Source of the DNA: Pseudomonadota bacterium
GTDB taxonomy: Bacteria; Pseudomonadota; Alphaproteobacteria; Rhizobiales; Beijerinckiaceae
NCBI GenBank assembly: GCA_023452965.1
Contig: JAEXUU010000582.1
Span: forward strand, 1 to 5,769
Direction of reading: 5' to 3'
Length of the DNA: 5,769 bases
Both the position numbers and the translations under genes were made by a program. Below, piece after piece: positions 4,800 to 5,769 of this stretch. The notes below the pieces were generated by a model. The model made no database searches. It had not been told where the DNA came from and saw nothing but the letters and a program-made list of their open reading frames with translations. How positions within the stretch are numbered: the stretch's first letter is position 1; the number at the start of each line of letters is the position of its first letter.

Positions 4800-5735
4800 A
4801 TGCTCGTGACTGGTCGACCCCACTCCGAAGGCAAGCCGCTTATCGTCTGTGCGGCGCTGACCGGCGGTCTGCCGCCCCATGCCGCCGGCTCGGGCCATCC
4901 GCTCGATCAGGCTGCCATCGTCGAGGACGCGCTCGCCTGTCATGCCGCCGGAGCGGCCGTCGTCCATATCCACGCGAGACTGGCGACCGGCGAGACCACG
5001 ATGGAGCCGGCGGCCTATGCCGCGATCGCCGGAGCCATCCGGGCGCGCGGTTGCGATGCCGTGCTCGATTTCTCGGCTGGCGACGATGGCGGGCGGGCTT
5101 CGCATGAACAGCGTCTGGCTGTGGTCGGGGCAGGTGCCGAAATCGTCAGCTTCGCCGGCGGAAGCTTCAATCTCGCCGGGCGGCTCTATGACAATCGCCC
5201 GAGCTTCCAGACCGCCCTGGCGGCGGCGATCGCACAGTCCGGCTTGCGCCCGGAAATCGAGATCTTCGACAGTGCCCATCTGCAATGCGTGCCACGGCTC
5301 GCCGCGGCGGGGATCGACCAGCCGCTCTTCTTCCAGTTCGTGATGGGGCTGCCCGGGACGCTGAAGCCGGCCCCGGTGCTGCTGGACTGGCTGCTTCGCC
5401 AGTTGCCGGACCGGAGCGAATGGTCGGTCTCGGCGCAGACAGGCTCGGATATCGCGGCGCATGCCGGCCTTCTCGAGCAGGCGGTCGCCCGTGGCGGGCA
5501 TGTCCGAACCGGGCTCGAGGATATCAGACTGATGAATGACGGCTCGCCGGCGCCAGGAAACGCGGCTCTCGTCGGGCAGTGGGTGGAATACGCGGCGAGG
5601 AAAGGCCGGCCGGTGGCGTCGCCTGCGGTGGCAAGGCTGCTGCTGGGCATCGAACCAGGCGGCGCGCGTTTCGCGAAAGACCAAGAATATGGGAGGACAG
5701 GCCATGACGAAACCGACACGGCGAACATTCGCTAA
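4800..5735 (+). CDS. beta-keto acid cleavage enzyme (BKACE, DUF849)
   Basis: This is a 311-residue zinc-dependent enzyme of the BKACE family. The family condenses a beta-keto acid with acetyl-CoA and releases acetoacetate plus a new acyl-CoA. The prototype is Kce of lysine fermentation. Zinc ligands are His56 and His58 (VHIHAR) and Glu240 (GHVRTGLEDI). Kce residues as I recall them, His46, His48, Ser82, Arg226, Glu230 and Asp231, map with a constant offset of ten onto His56, His58, Ser92, Arg236, Glu240 and Asp241. The Kce Glu14 position is Leu24, so the substrate probably differs. ATG 4800 is chosen because GGA lies six bases upstream. ATG 4785 and ATG 4758 lack such a site, and 4758 would place the operator in the coding sequence. 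The 3' end overlaps the next gene by 32 bases. Cytoplasmic; probably repressed by the divergent LacI-family protein. Confidence 0.92.
   Translation: MLVTGRPHSEGKPLIVCAALTGGLPPHAAGSGHPLDQAAIVEDALACHAAGAAVVHIHARLATGETTMEPAAYAAIAGAIRARGCDAVLDFSAGDDGGRASHEQRLAVVGAGAEIVSFAGGSFNLAGRLYDNRPSFQTALAAAIAQSGLRPEIEIFDSAHLQCVPRLAAAGIDQPLFFQFVMGLPGTLKPAPVLLDWLLRQLPDRSEWSVSAQTGSDIAAHAGLLEQAVARGGHVRTGLEDIRLMNDGSPAPGNAALVGQWVEYAARKGRPVASPAVARLLLGIEPGGARFAKDQEYGRTGHDETDTANIR
5692..5697 (+). promoter_or_regulatory. ribosome binding site of Tat-signal gene
   Basis: GGAGGA lies six bases before ATG 5704, a strong site placed inside the BKACE coding sequence. It supports a real start there. Confidence 0.75.
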
Positions 5736-5769
5736 GGGGATGCTGGGCTGCGGCCTGGCGGCGTTCCCT
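5704..5769 (+). CDS. partial gene, Tat signal peptide, exported protein
   Basis: Only the first 22 residues are in the window and the gene continues past its end. The reading MTKPTRRTFAKG, then MLGCGLAAF, has the twin-arginine motif (TRRTFAK, matching S/T-R-R-x-F-x-K) followed by the start of a hydrophobic stretch. This predicts a folded protein exported by the Tat system. In alphaproteobacterial catabolic operons, such a leader behind a cytoplasmic enzyme often belongs to the substrate-binding protein of a transporter, which would fit uptake of the BKACE substrate. An exported oxidoreductase is equally possible. The start is supported by a strong GGAGGA site. It overlaps the BKACE gene by 32 bases in another frame, which suggests translational coupling. 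Confidence 0.75.
   Translation, partial: MTKPTRRTFAKGMLGCGLAAFP

Noticed and set aside
4688..4834. N-terminal extension of the LacI-family regulator to 4834
   Set aside because: It would put 61 residues before the helix-turn-helix and run through the inverted repeat; family members start close to the helix-turn-helix.
4752..5705. Open - strand frame opposite the BKACE gene
   Set aside because: Antisense of a well-supported enzyme gene; it would also run through the operator region.
1..5769. CRISPR array, tRNA, riboswitch or insertion-sequence ends
   Set aside because: No regularly spaced repeats, cloverleaf sequence, transposase motif or paired terminal inverted repeats were seen on either strand.

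Overview
This is a GC-rich window (about 70% in the best-conserved genes by hand count) from what looks like an alphaproteobacterium, plausibly of the Hyphomicrobiales. That placement rests on base composition and gene content: a beta-keto-acid cleavage enzyme (BKACE, DUF849), a pirin-OsmC pair and a Tat-exported protein. No rRNA, tRNA, CRISPR array, insertion sequence or phage gene was seen.

Left module (1-1528, + strand). A pirin-family cupin protein (192-1106) is followed after 26 bases by a small OsmC-family protein (1133-1528). Each has a good ribosome binding site. They form a probable two-gene operon linked to redox or electrophile stress. The OsmC protein keeps its first reactive cysteine but lacks a second.

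Middle (1529-3661) is a patch of gene debris around one intact gene. On the - strand, 1559-1849 is the C-terminal third of an HpcH/HpaI-family aldolase. In the same frame it is joined to an unrelated fragment (1850-2044). Beyond that lies a frame-broken, lower-GC stretch (2017-2444) with some resemblance to LuxI-type acyl-homoserine-lactone synthases. An intact short-chain dehydrogenase/reductase (2460-3323, + strand) follows. Its stop overlaps the start of a 29-residue stub that looks like the beginning of an SMP-30/gluconolactonase gene. A further 250 bases hold only a hairpin.

Right module (3662-5769) is a divergent catabolic unit. A LacI/GalR-family repressor (3662-4687, - strand) faces a BKACE gene (4800-5735, + strand). 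The + strand reading continues, overlapping by 32 bases, into a gene cut by the window edge whose product begins with a twin-arginine signal peptide (5704 onward). The 112-base gap between repressor and BKACE contains a perfect 11-base inverted repeat built from two CG-centred LacI-type operators. The same repeat supplies symmetric promoter-like hexamers on both strands. The simplest reading is that the repressor controls itself and the BKACE operon, which takes up and cleaves an unidentified beta-keto acid.

The most notable points are the symmetric operator/promoter, the BKACE whose substrate-pocket glutamate appears replaced, the OsmC without a second cysteine, and the mosaic pseudogene block. 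Nothing here amounts to a demonstrably new system. The BKACE locus is the best candidate for an undescribed substrate.
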